Origin: Rhynchosporium graminicola
Taxonomy: Eukaryota > Ascomycota > Leotiomycetes > Helotiales > Ploettnerulaceae
Length of the DNA stretch: 64,000 nucleotides
NCBI GenBank assembly: GCA_900074885.1
Contig: FJUW01000015.1
Coordinates: 477,906-541,905, forward strand
Direction: 5' to 3'
The translations under genes and the position numbers were made by a program. The stretch's first letter is position 1. Every line of letters begins with the position of its first letter. Below are positions 11,855 to 24,950 of this stretch, in pieces. The notes beneath the pieces are model-generated. The model had not been told where the DNA came from, did no database searches, and saw only the letters and a list, made by a program, of their open reading frames with translations.

Positions 11855-12756
11855 AGCTGTAGACTGAATATATACTCTATAGATCAAGAGCTTCAAAAAG
11901 AAGTAGTTTAGAGGCAAATCGGTATAGTATTTATAGAGCTTTAGTAGTTTCTAGTTCTGATAATTACAGCATATTAATATTTAGTAGGGTTTATACCAAA
12001 AGGCGGTATACCGGCGTTATTTACTGAAAAATCACGCCAAACCGAAGAATAGCTTATAACGGAGAACGTGGATGCGCGGTTCTGCAAGGAAACTTTCGGA
12101 ATGCAACGAAGAAGCTTTCTGATAATTTGTATCTCAAGGTAGATCAGATGCAACTGCACTACTGTGCTTTCTTCGATATTGATAGAAGAGAATTGGACAC
12201 AGATATGCACGATCAAGAAGAGGTTTTGCAATAAATGGCTAAATTTAAACAACTGACTGTCACACCCTAATGAAGGCGGAGTGATTCCGTGAGTTACTGA
12301 GTTGAGCAAGGTTCAATAGCATATCTACGGGGTAGAGTGTCTTCCTCGTGACCCGTATTTCCCTCGACCAAAAGACTGATATAAAAATCATACAAAGCAG
12401 CTGAGGTCGAATCAAGCCTCAAACATAACAGCACATAGCAGTCGCGCTACTGTTTCTCGAGAGGCTACACACTATATCATTTTCTCAAGCAGCGTTTAGA
12501 TTACACAGAAAGTTGCGGAGTCAAAGAGGAGATGGTTGTTGTATTTTCTCTTCCAGAAGCGGGGAAGACCACCCACTGTCTAGCGTGGATCCCGGCTGGC
12601 CTCAGGTTCTGGAAGGAGCTATCTATCTACGCCACGTAACTACTTCCTCCCCCCCCCACAAGTCATGCCCTCATGACTGTGGATTACTTCACATGAGCAA
12701 ATGCCAAATCCACCCATAATGATACTAAAAGACAGGAAAACCATAGAAGCTCTCTT
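11855..12756. other. No gene recognised
   Basis: Normal base composition, in contrast with the AT-rich block to the left. Short open frames occur on both strands but none shows a domain, signal peptide or splice-supported extension. Confidence 0.5.
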
Positions 12757-12868
12757 CAACTCCAGGCTGCGCTGACTCTACTTTCCACCTGGCTTTGTCT
12801 TCTGTGGTCAGAACAAGACGAGTCAACTCCACGCTACGCTGACTGTCTTTCTGTGGTCAAAACAAGCG
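12757..12868 (+). repeat. Imperfect two-copy tandem repeat
   Basis: The unit caactccaggctgcgctgac...ttctgtggtcagaacaag (from 12757) recurs in shortened form from 12824 (caactccacgctacgctgac...ttctgtggtcaaaacaag). The second copy runs into the start of the charged open frame at 12874. Confidence 0.6.
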
Positions 12869-12873
12869 CAGAT

Positions 12874-13179
12874 ATGGAATCCAAGGTGAAAGGTCGAAGA
12901 ATCAACTCTGTGGTAGAGGCTGCCTTGAAGAGAGAGAAGGAGAGAAAAGATGAGGAGGAGAGGGCAGAGAAAGCTAAACTAGCAAAGGAGAAAGAAGATG
13001 AGGATGTAGACATATCAGCAGAGCCAGAGAAGGGAATCAAGGATGATAGATCCCAGGTGTTGGAGAAGGAAGAAACGCCTGAGACTGAAGACCTGGAACC
13101 TTCACCGAAGCTGATAATCAAGACAGCATTCTGTATCCTCACAACATTTCCCGTCCTTGTGCCTCGGTTCTTACTGTAA
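12874..13179 (+). CDS. Hypothetical charged coiled-coil ORF, 101 aa
   Basis: ATG at 12874, stop TAA at 13177-13179. The product begins MESKVKGRRINSVVEAALKR and continues with a long Lys/Glu-rich stretch predicted to be helical (EKERKDEEERAEKAKLAKEK), then an acidic linker and a hydrophobic C-terminus (FCILTTFPVLVP). No known domain is visible. The frame on the opposite strand is also open, which often happens with Lys/Glu-rich repeats, so coding status is uncertain. It could be the end of a degenerate gene, because the sequence upstream is a recent tandem duplication. Confidence 0.3.
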   Translation: MESKVKGRRINSVVEAALKREKERKDEEERAEKAKLAKEKEDEDVDISAEPEKGIKDDRSQVLEKEETPETEDLEPSPKLIIKTAFCILTTFPVLVPRFLL

Positions 13180-15516
13180 GATCTTTTTATTTCATTCGTT
13201 TAATCGTCGTCAACTGTCCTTCTGTCATCAACCCTCCGTTAATATTCTTTCTTTTCCTAAACATATGCTCAAACCAAGGTTCTGCTACTTTAATCCTTCC
13301 TCTATCACTCAATATAGCACTTCTTGAGATAGATACGGCGATAAGATCTCACTCCTTTACAAAACAAAAGTAAATCCTCGCAATCACCTCTCATTAGATT
13401 GCCTCGAGTGCGCGCATAGCCTTCTCCTTTCAAGAAAGCTAGAGTTGCGTGGTATGTACGTCGTGTTACCATTGAAATACCTTTAATTCACGTCTGCTCA
13501 TCTTTCACGTAAGGATCCACATAGATCTTATCCATAGTAGCATCCTTGTTGATCTTTACTGACTTCACGATGGCTTGAATTTCAGGGAAAGCCAGCACCA
13601 CCTGACTGCAGCCTGTCTATATAATCCTCTAAGCATTTGGGATTGATGTGGTAGCTCCGGATTAAAGAACTGCTAATAGATACATCGTGTGTTGACTTGA
13701 CGCTTGTCCTTTTCGCCAAGCGCCCGGAGACGGCGACATAAATCGTGCAAGGCGGTTCCCCATTGAAATATTTGCATAAATAGCAGACAAATAACCAATT
13801 CTCGCTGATCTCGTGGACCCGATCTTGCATTGCCAATGATTCATTTGTGGTTAAGCCTATACTATTGTCATTTCCCTACTGCTTTGTCATACTTACAGCT
13901 GCACTTAACTACGCCCACCAGAAAACACTCTCGTCGATCACATCAATTGTTTCTAAACTACACAAAAAACAAGCAAGATCTTCCTTTTTCAAAAATTTCA
14001 GCTCGAAGATCCCCAAGCAAGAACTTCGGTGGGCCCATACCTGCCGCTACTATCGGCCGATACTGGTCTGCACTATCACAAGTTTAAAATATCTTGTTTA
14101 TATACCGTACTCATTATTTCCACATTAATACCCGCTGCTTAGCTACCAAGAGTAGCGGAACTGGACATAATTCTACCGAAAAGACTCGAGCCACAAAGAG
14201 AAAACTAGCAATATCCACGTCATTTATTTTTCATTTCCCTTCAGTTTTCGCTGTATATTCTTGATGACCATACTATTTTTCGTTCCATTGACTAGGTATT
14301 TTAATCCCCAGGCCTTGAGTAAAGACAAGCACAATCTGAAACTTTCAACCGAAATTCATGGTCCTCATGGACACAGCTGGTCCCTCAGTTAATCCCGAGA
14401 TACAAAGCTCTGCGCAACTTCAGAATCCATCTATGCAGCTTCGATCTCTCTCTATCAGCCATGTTTAATTTCCCCATCTTAACTTTCCATCTTCCATTAT
14501 GGTGATTTTCTCCTCGTAAAACCGACCCTATTGTGAAAAGGCCGAGAGTCGTTATCAGATCAGAACTCATTACGACTACTCCTACAAGAACGAAGAAGCT
14601 CCACTTCCTGTGAAAGTCGCAGCTAAGAGATTGACCGAATTGACGTGAAGCTTTCCTTCTATAAGTATCGAATCGTCTGTGGAAAAGACGTATAAGTAGA
14701 TCTGGCTGTTCCCCACAACCGTTTGATCCGTAAATCATTATATCAGGAAGTGAGTTGAAAGCAGAAAGGGATGAAGCAAAAAGACTCCCTTTTGATAGAC
14801 ACCTTCGATGGCGGTATGTAGGTGAGATATGCGTCGTGGATAAATTTATACCAGGCCAAAGGTACCCAGGAGTAACACTTCATAGTCATATAAATGGTTG
14901 GTGAGGTTACTAAAGAGTTTGAATAATCATAATATTACGATTTGCTTCGCAGGAGACAAGTCTGCCTAACATTGACTATGAGACGACACATAGAGTAGCT
15001 GCGGAACGTCACTTGAACTCGCGACCATGCTTGCCTCAAAGCAAAGTTAGGTCTAGCTTCCGAATATCGTTCCATCTTTCCGTTCCAAATTCTTTGATCC
15101 TATGATGAAATCTCAGGAAATTTCAAGTTTATAGCATCACATTGATACCCTGAGCCATGTATGCATCCACCACTTAAAATTACCAAACATGCCCCCTCTC
15201 GTCCCTCTCAATCAACCCACGCATTCCGCTTCCAAGCGATCCATAAGATGCAAGATAACGGAAACGAATAGAAAATGGTATCCGTGAAACATTTTGCACC
15301 ACTGTCCGTATGTCCAAGGCAATTCAGGTACACCCACGCCATTTCCATACTAATAAAGTCGAGAAGTAAGATCGCCCCTAGATTATCTAGACATCGAAGA
15401 AAAATATAAGGTCTCGTAGTGAAAATAGCAGTGTTGCTGAAGCAGGCATAAGAGTAAATAATATAAAAAACACATTGGCCCAAAGTTGAATAGCCCAAAG
15501 CACAACAGCCTATAGA
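13180..15516. other. No convincing gene
   Basis: Several open frames of 60-117 codons exist (for example minus-strand frames at 13582-13836 and 14385-14738). None has a recognisable motif and neighbouring frames overlap them on both strands. I see no RNA gene or mobile-element terminus. Confidence 0.5.
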
Positions 15517-18092
15517 TCATGGTTTCCTGATGCCTCGTTCCTGCAAGGGAGTCGGATCTTGAACTGCTCCGGCATGCTCGAGATGTGAAATGACCTCCTT
15601 CAGAAGATGGGCTAAAACCATGTCCGGCTTTCCGACGGCTACTTGTAGTGCGTTGAAGGTGGCCTGGAGAATACTTCGTCCATTACCTACAGCACGATTA
15701 GCTCGAATTCAAAGCACGCGTTAATTGGAAAAGCCAAATTTGTGTTCGTACATTCATATTATCACCCGCTTCGATGAGACTTCGCACTGAATCGGGACGG
15801 CCGGCTACAGTGGCATGGTAGAGAGCTGTAAATCCTTCTCGGTCTTTCATATTGACGTTGACCTTGTTGCGTGTCCATGTGTTATCTTCCCACAAGATCA
15901 TGTCAAAGTACTTCGACATCGTCGCTCCGGTTTCTTGTGTGTTAATTGGACGGTCACAATTGAAAGATTTGAGAGGATGACTTCCTTGGCGGTTGTGAAG
16001 GTCCAGAGCCACACCCCTTTCGATGAATTATTCCAGATTCAGGAGAATGCAATTGCCCTCGCGACTGGCTTTGTCCTGATCAAAATTTGGATGATCCATA
16101 TTGAAAAGAATCCTGCTGCTCGAGTCAATCTTGGACAGCGCATGGAATACATTATCGCCAGTCTTACAATCGACATAGGCAGGTTAGTGGCGTGCTTCGA
16201 CAACGATAGTTTGGGCTTTGATCTGCTTGCTCTTCCAGTTTTCTGGCAGCCACGATCATTTCTTCGCATGTCATGACATCTAGCGTGTCATGAGCGTCTT
16301 CGGCAACCTCTTTAATTTGTTGAAGTGGATTGCTGGACACTGAAGGTATTACTTGGCCATGAGGGTTGTAGGTCAATGGGACGAAATCTTAAGCTGATCT
16401 GCCGAAGCGATCTAACGCAATCGTGGACATTCCTGAAGACTCGAGTATGTATCACTGTGTGAAATTAGCAGAAGTTTCAGGAGTATTCATCGACACTAAG
16501 TCAAGAGCTGCAGTCTGGTGCTGCAAAATGAATCAAACTCAGTGACTTCTACCTCAACATGCTTCGCAATGGATCTACTATGCACGATATCGCAGAAAAG
16601 TAATACAAGGCAACAAGACCCACCTGAATATCTCTTTCCTAATATCTGGCTCCGACATCTTCAAGGCAAGCGTATGCTTGACTGTCTGGCAATCATTGTC
16701 TCTCCAATTAGACAAGCGCCCGAGTTGAAGCAAACCCAAGAGCTTGACAACACCGTCGCTTTTCAAGCAATCCGGAATTGGTACGAGCCAGGGCTAAACG
16801 GGCCTCAAGCAATAGACGAAGAGTTCGCCGGCGGTATTGGCCAGATATGGGTCCACACCGGCGTCAATCAGTGCTTTTAGATGCTGATAACTACCAACAC
16901 CTGTAGCACAATATTAGATACCGAGTTTTAGCAGATTCCTAAGAAGCATAACCTATTTGGAATTGAGTAAATGATGTCCGAGTATATGACAAATGACAGT
17001 GCCGCCGGGAAGAAGTCGTCAGAAGTAAAATGATTGAAAGAAAGGACAAGGGAAAAGTTCGTGGAGCGCTGTGTTGCCAACTGCATCCCTGGCACCAGAG
17101 TCGTATACATCGTCCGGTCTAAGCTCACCCAAGAATATTTCGAGTTTCAGATGCCTCGCTGACCAGCTGAGGTTATGGATACCACCGTAGTGACAAGCAG
17201 TACAAGTCGGAATATCTTTATGTTGGGCTTTGCTATGAGGTTCGTGCAAGACATGACATTTCACACGATACAGGCCGTTGAGTCCTCTGCTTGACTGTAC
17301 TTGATTCTGGTCATCCACTTTTAGGCTTAGAGTCGATGTGTGGCAACCTGCGTAACCCGAATCCGCAGTTGAGTCAGTGAGTTTTGAAATGGCATAACGC
17401 TTTCGGCCACGGAAGGAGGTGTCAGATTTAGGTCGGAACAGCGACCGAATATTGCTTCGTACACCTGTATTAGATGACCCGCTGACTTTCTGAAAAGGAA
17501 GGTTGATGACATGGCTTGACGACGGTAGGCTTGCGGCAGAGAATTGAACAGGGACAGAGCCAGTGTCAAGGTCCATCAAAGAGGGAGTTGCTGACAGCGG
17601 CCAGGAATGAACTGTATGATTTCTGGCAAGTTCAGAGCCAGGACTAGTAAGTTCAAAATCATGTAAAGATGTCAGAGTAGTCAGAGGATGTAAGTAATCG
17701 GATTCTGTATCAATACCGAAATATGAGGTGCCCTGAAGTTCCATGCCTTGTTGATGATATCGGTAAGCGTGATTGGCGAAGCCCTGAGGTGCTTCAAAGC
17801 CACCTCTATTGAAAACCCAGGAGGGAAAGGAAAAATCAGGCACAAGTGCCGAGTTTGATGTTGCTGCGCCAGCAGTCGATTGACTATATCCATTTTCTGA
17901 CATAAATTGACTATCTGTCTGTCGAGAGACATTGAGCGTATTCGTTGACAGGAGTACAAGTTCTGATCTGGGTATTCTAATATCACATCCATGCCCTCAG
18001 GATGTACTTTCCTCGGACGTGGAACTGCTGAAAGGGGACGGTATGGCACTTCCTGCAAGTTGACTTGAACCGCGAGGAGTGTGCACATTCAT
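15517..18092 (-). pseudogene. Ankyrin-repeat protein gene, disrupted
   Basis: Minus-strand pieces of one protein lie in order. The N-terminus starts at an ATG at 18092 (MNVHTPRGSSQ) and runs in frame through a TGA at 17999-17997 into a 294-codon open stretch. That stretch contains a Cys/His cluster (CHVLHEPHSKAQH-----CTACHYGGIH) and the start of an ankyrin repeat (DAVGNTALH). A likely intron follows, then LIDAGVDPYLANTAGE. Next comes a stop (PV-stop-PW) with frame loss over about 16.2-16.8 kb. Further ankyrin units are KTGDNVFHALSK, GVALDLHNRQGSHPL (preceded by a TAA at 16030-16028) and DREGFTALYHATVAGRPDSVRSLIEAG. The C-terminus GNGRSILQATFNALQVAVGK ends with TGA at 15519-15517. Introns cannot explain all the lesions, so this is a pseudogene of a fungal ankyrin family, probably with nuclear or regulatory ancestors; the function is not inferable. 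Confidence 0.75.
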
Positions 18093-20432
18093 CCAAGTAT
18101 TAGATGAGAGATCGTCTTCAGGTAGGGCATACGAAATACGTTGTGTATCGAACCGCTTTGTACGTCCGACTGGATCGGTTGGATACCCGAATTGTTTGAA
18201 CTTCAGATAAACAGATCGCTGACTATAAATCTTAATTTTCAGGAGAGCTCATGCGGAAAAGAGAATTTTACCACGGTTCAAACCCTTCGCATTGAACAGC
18301 TTTGTGAATATGTAGGATCGAGGTCTGGCTATGGTAAAGCTCAAGCATCTTGGGAAGATGTGATGGCCAGTCCCACTATGGTTGCCGTAAATTCGACATA
18401 CCTGCTGGCTCAAGTTCTGTTGGAATCGGGACTTGAATTTTGGATAACCTGTCACTATCGAGTCTTATAATGCTATGTCAGATTGCATGCTGAAGAGATC
18501 GTCTCTAACATCTATGAATAAAATCGACTAGTTCGCCAGCTTTGGTCCGAAAGTATGGTATCAAGAAGGAAGCCTCTCACGATGAACCCGGACAGAACAG
18601 TGTCAGGAAAGAAAATTCGCAACCTTCTGGGGGGTCAATAAATGGGAACGACTTGGCAGCCGGGTGAAAAGATCAGGTTTCAACTATGAGGTTGTAAGGT
18701 AGTGCTGTCGATAGAGTTGTGTCAAGGGTGTTAATTACAATAGAAACAAGGCATTGGTAGACCTTTACTAAAGAAATAATCTCGAAGACTTCAAACAAGC
18801 GTCCAGAGCAAGCTGTAGGTAGCCGGGTGTCATGACCACGCACCGTGGGATTCAGCGGGGACAGGGATTAGGTACGCCCTGCCTGCCGCCTGGCCAACAC
18901 CGACGCAGCTCATTCTGGATTCTGGAAGGACGATGGAAGGACTCCCGCGTCCAGCTGGACTTCATCCATCCAAAGTCTGGAATGTGGTAGATATAGCCTC
19001 AACTCCAAGGCATGGTGAAATGGACAGAAGAAAGTAGATGTTACAAGAAAGGAGGTCCTCATTGATATAACAAGGTTTAATCTGGAATATCAAACCCAAA
19101 ATATTTGACTTGAAGACAAATAGAGATGAGGTCTGAAGCAAACGGCCAACCACCTGACCATCTCTGCCCACAAGGAGCTTTTTGACAGGCCCAGGATAAG
19201 CCAGTAGTTGACGCCGGAGAGCGGACGGCTAAGCTGTTCTACATCATGTACTGCGCTCTGGTGTAAGCGCGCCCGGTGAGAGAGACATGGGCCCTGTAGC
19301 CACTTTGCAAGCCTGCATCGTCATCGCTCAGGGATCTGCACCAGTATACGTCGACATGCTTGCGTACTTTCAGCCAGAGCGCGTGCTGATGAAAATTGTA
19401 ATCGATGAGGCTATTCGCTCGGTAGATGCGATGAACCGTTTGCGGGTTCGACCCGTGGCGATAATGATGTCCACATAACTCGTAAGACAGCCTTGAGACT
19501 CAAGCACAGTGATTCGACAATGGCAAGAATAGGAGACAAAGTGGATCCAAGTGGTATAGCATAATACTAACCACGCTTATGAAATGTCCAGCTATGTAGC
19601 GAAAGCATTGTGGCAAACATTGACAGCGTGAGGTCGAGAGAACGAGTACTGAAGTCGTTTACTTTTCGCTTCCAGGTGGATTCGAAGAGTTATGGTGCGG
19701 ACCCACTCTTGCAGTCACGATCTGGGTTGGCATAAATCACGTACAGCACTCCGGACCGCTTTTTCGGTCCCATTATCACACATTCAATAGCTCATTTGAG
19801 ATTCGACTGCTGCAAGAGTCGATAGTCGAGCTGAGATGATCTCGAACTTCTATTGTCTTACATTATCACGTGACTATGATTTCTTTCGGCGGTCCGCCTG
19901 TTACTCTGTTCAATTTCCCCAATACGGCTTCAGTAGCAACGTCAAATTTTTACGGAATATATTACTGTTCGCTGGTGATAAAATCTAAGATTATCTGGCC
20001 TACGTATGAAGCTGCTCGAATTGTCCAATGGGGGGGGCTTGATGACTTTTCCTCGAAAAGCGTCACGACAAACCTACAGGGCATTAAAATGTATCGTTTT
20101 CGGGTCAGAGAATCTATCGCCAGATAGCTGGAGGTTCAGAGATCCCCAAAGGCTATCTATAGAACATCGTTGCCTATTATTATGAAACATACTCCGTGCT
20201 TTTGCGTATTCTGTCATTGTGTTTAACTTTCTTTATCTCTCGCTTGTTATCTCTTACTGCTGTTCACACATAATGTCATATGAATGCCGACAGTAAAGAT
20301 TGTAGGTGGTAGATACTTTACGACCGATAGCAACCCTACCCCGATCAAAGTCAACAAATATGCTAGGCGAGAAAGTTCCCCTCTGAGGTGTGGGGCTAAC
20401 TTCAGTATCGCTTCTCAAAATAAACAAGCTTG

Positions 20433-20446
20433 CGATGTGCAACAAA
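20433..20446 (-). repeat. Isolated copy of the TTTGTTGCAYRTCG motif
   Basis: The plus strand reads cgatgtgcaacaaa, the exact reverse complement of tttgttgcacatcg, the commonest array form. The match extends to both flanks (gc...aa) as in several array copies. Confidence 0.6.
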
Positions 20447-22718
20447 AGATTTCACTAGCAGTAGAAGTCAAGGGTGAAAGTTTATGAGTGGTCCTAGCTT
20501 TAAAGACTCGACAGGTGAATCCCAAAGCTCTTTGTTTTCATGAATAAGCGAGCTTTGCAGAGCTCACTTTCACCATCGTCTTCCAGGCAACTTTTCACAG
20601 TCTATCAGGCCGAGAATCATTCAGAGTGAGTAGAGAATATAGCGCGGACATGATTGTATTGTAGCAGCTTAGTAATATGTACTTTGGAGTAAGAAACAAG
20701 CTTGCCTTAACATCACTTCACTTCTCCTAAGCATGGTTAATTTGCGAAATAAGCCGTGGTGATTTGAGGTGAAATAGCACATTCTCATACGTTATATATC
20801 TTGTTATGTATACTTTTAGATAGGGTATTGTATTTTCCTCCTGTATTCAGCATTGTTGTAAGATTATTGAATATCGTGAAGAATTCGAAGTATCCATGGA
20901 TCTTGATCTAACCTTAGGTTGTTTCGAGGGTTTGTAAATAATAATTTCGAAATCATCAAGTAGTGAGGGATGTAAAATTTTAGATTTTTGGCTCGAAGGC
21001 GACAGTTTATGGATGTTACGACAAATCATATCATATCACTGTGTCAAAGGTGAGTTTACTACGAGACGGACTTCACTGTCACGGAGGTTAGTCTATTTAT
21101 TATCTTCTTTTCTCGTGGAAGCCTTACCCAGCCTCTCTTCTCACCTAAAGAGTTTCTGAGTTACTTTTTAAAGTGGAGATTGACGACACCAAGGACTGCG
21201 CTTGCTGTGTTGAAAGCTTTTGCCGCTTCCACGATGATAGCACCGGCATTGAGCGACCCAGGCCTGTTTCTCCTCTCTTCAGCTCCCCTTGGACAGTCTT
21301 TATCGTCTTAAGAGCGAATTCACCAATTTCCGAGAAGGATTGGAAGGACTTGAGTGCAGGAAATTCATCCGATTCGCTATGTAACGGCAAGACTTCTTTC
21401 CCTTCCACTGGAATCACTCAAAGCAACCGAATGCTGTAGCTAGAAGTGAGATCTCAAGATATCTGTAGCATCTAGACTTTGATTGGAACTAATAAGGGAA
21501 GGCCAAATACGACGAGAGCATATTTAGTGATCACTGCTATCCACTGAATTCGAGGAGATGTCGCTTCTCGGCGCGTGTAAGCTTCAAATTCCTCAGGCCA
21601 ACGCGTGTTTGCAACAAGTGAGTACCTTACTCAAAACGCAAAAGTGTTCTGTAACTCAGATCGGATTATAAATAGTCATATTCAAATACAACCAGAGAAA
21701 GTCCTTCAACGAAAAGCAAATTGAATTGGAAGACACCACTTACAGTGTCCACGACCTGGTCTATACTCTGAAGAGTCACGCATTCGTATTCGTCACGGAC
21801 CATGTATGATTGCAGTTCGTGAAAAGTATGAAGGAGAAGAGGGTCACGAAACCTAGCTGTATACGAGCGAGCGAATTATATCTTGATATCTTCTATCACT
21901 GCCATGCTTAAGATGATTGTCATATCAAATGCTGCCATCAAAAGGGAGCCAATAAGTATGTATCACTCTTTGAAGAAAAGAATCGCAGGAAATTGGCGGG
22001 AGTGAGATACTTGAACCAGATGTAGCTGTCATAATCATGAACCAGATCCTAGCATCTTACCCAACAAGCAAGCTCCTTTACAAACTGCACTGAGGCACTC
22101 AATTCTGGGGGCTGGGAGTAATTGGTTCCCCTTGTGCTGAGATACATTCGCCTCTTCCGACTTTAATTCCGGATATATTTATACCTACTTCTATATCATA
22201 CACAACCTCAATCCTCCAAACCCAGGCATTCCAAATCCAAGCTATGGCACGCATAGAAACCTATTACTCTACATCATGTACATCCAACCGCCCCACGGAT
22301 CTTGGCATACCCTCCCCCGCTTTCCTTCCCAAGTTCGAACGAAGGATGCTCCTCGTATTCATTCATCTCCAGATCTCCCCGTCTCAAACCCAATCCCACT
22401 TCCCCCAGCAGCCCCTCAAATTAAAAATTAACAAAAGTGACAACAATCGACTCACAAATCCCCTTCTCTCATATCCTTGCCTTCAGACCATCCAAGCTGA
22501 CTCACCAAGTCGGCTGCACCTTCCCTTCCATTTCCCCCATTCCCATCCTCAAACTCTCGTCTTCCCAAACCCAAACAAGCACGAGCATGCGACGAGGCTA
22601 AGCGACGCGGGTGTTTCCTCGTCTCGCCTATCCAAACTCGGCAATACCTTACTTCCCCAGAATTCTGACAACCGGGGTCCCAGGAAAAAAAGGGAAAGTC
22701 GATACGGCTCTGTTTTGA

Positions 22719-22732
22719 CGGCGTGCAACAAA
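22719..22732 (-). repeat. Isolated copy of the motif, CACGCCG variant
   Basis: The plus strand reads cggcgtgcaacaaa, the reverse complement of tttgttgcacgccg, which is the same variant found at 58797 and 59024 in the array. Confidence 0.55.
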
Positions 22733-23189
22733 ACAAAACAGAGAGAGAAAAGACGAAATTGCTCACAGCGTTGTTACGAAACGAGTGTTTTTGAGGGGCT
22801 TGATTTATGTGGTATAAAATTTTAAAATATCAGGTATTGATCACGACCATGTTTGTTGGAGTTGGGACTTTTCGGGGTATATTAGGAGAAGATTGGGAAT
22901 TTATGGAGGATTTTCTGGTGGTCAAATATTGAGTTGGCATTTCTCGGCTCCTAAATATAACGAATATCAGTGTTCGTATCCACGTCCTTATCAATATCAT
23001 GATTCATCCACTTATCTACCAGTTGATACCTTCCTCCGTTGAAAACCGAGCGCATCTCTTCACCACCATGAGGGTTCATGCTATTCTCTTGCTTAATACA
23101 TTGGTCTCCTGATTAAGCCAGCTTAACAGCGTTCTTATTATCCTGATCCGCCTGCAGGTTCCTCAACTTCTTCTTCGTGGCTTCTATTA

Positions 23190-24950
23190 TTAAATGTCAG
23201 GATTTCTGTTGGGAATGAACGGATCGTTCGCGGCCTCCATCTTAGCAGCTACGAGCGCAATGAGAGCAGCTCCGACACCAGATCCATCGTGTGCGATACC
23301 GATTCGAATCCTTCTCTCGCCAGCAGCGCCAATCTCAGGCATCGAACGCAGAGCGTCGCGCATCGAGTCCATAAATCCGGGGTAGAATTCGACAAGACTA
23401 CCATCCACACCGATATCCACGATCTCGTCCTCGTTCACGGCAAGGCCAGCAGTATCAGCGAGCTTGTTGGCAGTTGCTGCGGCAGCTTCAGATAGCTTGA
23501 GGTTCTTAACATCTTGGACGATGGCTGCAGCGGACTTGGGACCGGCTGGGGCTGAAGCTCCAGCGTTCAATCGGCCGGTGTGGATCACGATTGCTCCGAT
23601 GGCAGCACCAGCGAGCCGTGCAGCGCGGAGTCCAATGGCATGGGAAATATCTTTGACGGCTTGAGCATCCTCGATACTGGCTGCTGATACACCAAGGTTC
23701 TTGTAGATGGCTTGTCGGACGGCACGAAGTCCGTCACTGTTGTCGGCTTCCGAGAAGGAGAGAATACTACTATCGACGGCGTTCTTGCTGTAAAGAGGGG
23801 AGTTCTGCTCGACCGATGCCGTGGAGTGGTAGTCATTTTGAGATGAATTATCGTCGCGGAAAAGAGGGATGGCAGGGTCCTTTCCCATCGAGACGAGAGC
23901 AAGACGGAGAAGCTCGCCTAAGAACATACCCGAGATTCGCTTCTCAAACATTTGGATGCCTGGGTTGATGCTTTCCTTATCCAGCTGAACATCGTACTGG
24001 GTATTTGGAAGTGTCTTCAGACCATTATCGAAGGAGCCCCATTCAGTGTTTACAACCATATCCCCGGTGCTCTTGTCAAAGTCGCCTTCCATGGGCTTAG
24101 TGATAGCGGAAAGCTTCTCAACATAAGCGCCATTGGTACCAGTACCAAAAATTGCGCCGAGTAAGGTACCGGTCTTGCCGGGAGAAGCATATGAACGAGC
24201 CATGAGGGTTCCCACAGTGTCGTTAACCAAGGCAGCCACTTTGACAGGTAGGTTCAGTGCATCAATTTCCTTTTGTAGCAGATCACACACATCCTTTCCA
24301 ACTGCATCAGGGATATCAAAGCCCTTTGTCCATCTCATGAGATGTCCGCTGTTGATGCCAACCTGATTGACTGGGAAACTGAAAGTAAATCCAAGTCTGA
24401 AGACCTCCTGTGGACGCCATCCTTCTGGTGTACTGACTGTAGGACGTCTTCGGATGTGTCGCTGGAAATGGTCGTTGTGATGCGTCTTGAGGAATAGCTC
24501 AATCTGCTTAGCCAAGAAAGCAAATAGTTCGTGTGCTGTCTTTGCTACCATAAGCTCGGGTGGAACTGCGACTTTCGATTGGACCAGGTTGAACGTTGTA
24601 TCGCCATTTAGTTTGATGGAGCAGACCCGGAAGTTGGTTCCTCCCAGATCAACAGCCATATAGAGGCCCTAAGCTTGATTAGTCCTTGATCACACAGTAA
24701 TCTTTATGGCTTGCCCACCTGTTCAGTTCCATCTGGTACCGCTGTGACATATGTTGGGATCTGGCTCATAGTACTGCCATTATTCGCTAGCCCATCCTCT
24801 AAACCTTTGTTAGAGTTGTAATTCGCCATGGGCTAACTTTATGAATGACGTACCCAACTCCACAATGAACTCCTTCACGATCGCCTGCAGCTGCTCATCT
24901 GGGAGAGTAAACTCCTCAACCACCTTCTTGGTGGCAGATTGAAGAGCCAT
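23190..24950 (-). CDS. glkA: Glucokinase (hexokinase family)
   Basis: Phosphorylates glucose to glucose-6-phosphate in the cytosol, the first step of glycolysis. Three exons on the minus strand (24950-24854, 24804-24719, 24668-23190) give 553 aa. The short N-terminal exons encode MALQSATKK and the segment MSQIPTYVTAVPDGTE, which matches fungal GlkA and supports both the start and the splicing. Visible motifs are LGGTNFRV (phosphate 1, about residues 69-76), LGFTFSFPVNQ and SGHLMRWTKGF (sugar binding, about 150-175), ALVNDTVGTLMA (catalytic Asp, about 205-218), GTGTNGAYVE (about 235) and a C-terminal GSGVGAALIA adenosine motif. These fit a glucokinase more closely than the classical hexokinases. 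An in-frame upstream extension is listed separately. The product assignment is firm. Confidence 0.95.

Larger units (their letters stand above)
18093..23189. other. 5.1-kb gene-poor stretch
   Basis: No ORF here carries a known domain. The longest readings (22244-22825 plus, 21145-21417 minus, 19870-20127 plus) lack supporting motifs or plausible splicing. The stretch holds two minus-orientation copies of the TTTGTTGCA-type motif described for 50-59 kb. The right end is the 3' flank of the glucokinase gene. Confidence 0.5.

Noticed and set aside
14385..14738. 117-codon minus-strand ORF as a gene
   Set aside because: No motif and no convincing start context or splice partners.
21145..21417. 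90-codon minus-strand ORF
   Set aside because: Starts with GTG directly after a stop and has no family signature; possibly a gene fragment but unsupported.
22244..22825. 193-codon plus-strand ORF
   Set aside because: Low-complexity Ser/Pro/Asn composition from CT-rich DNA, other frames equally open, no domain; it lies in the glucokinase 3' flank.
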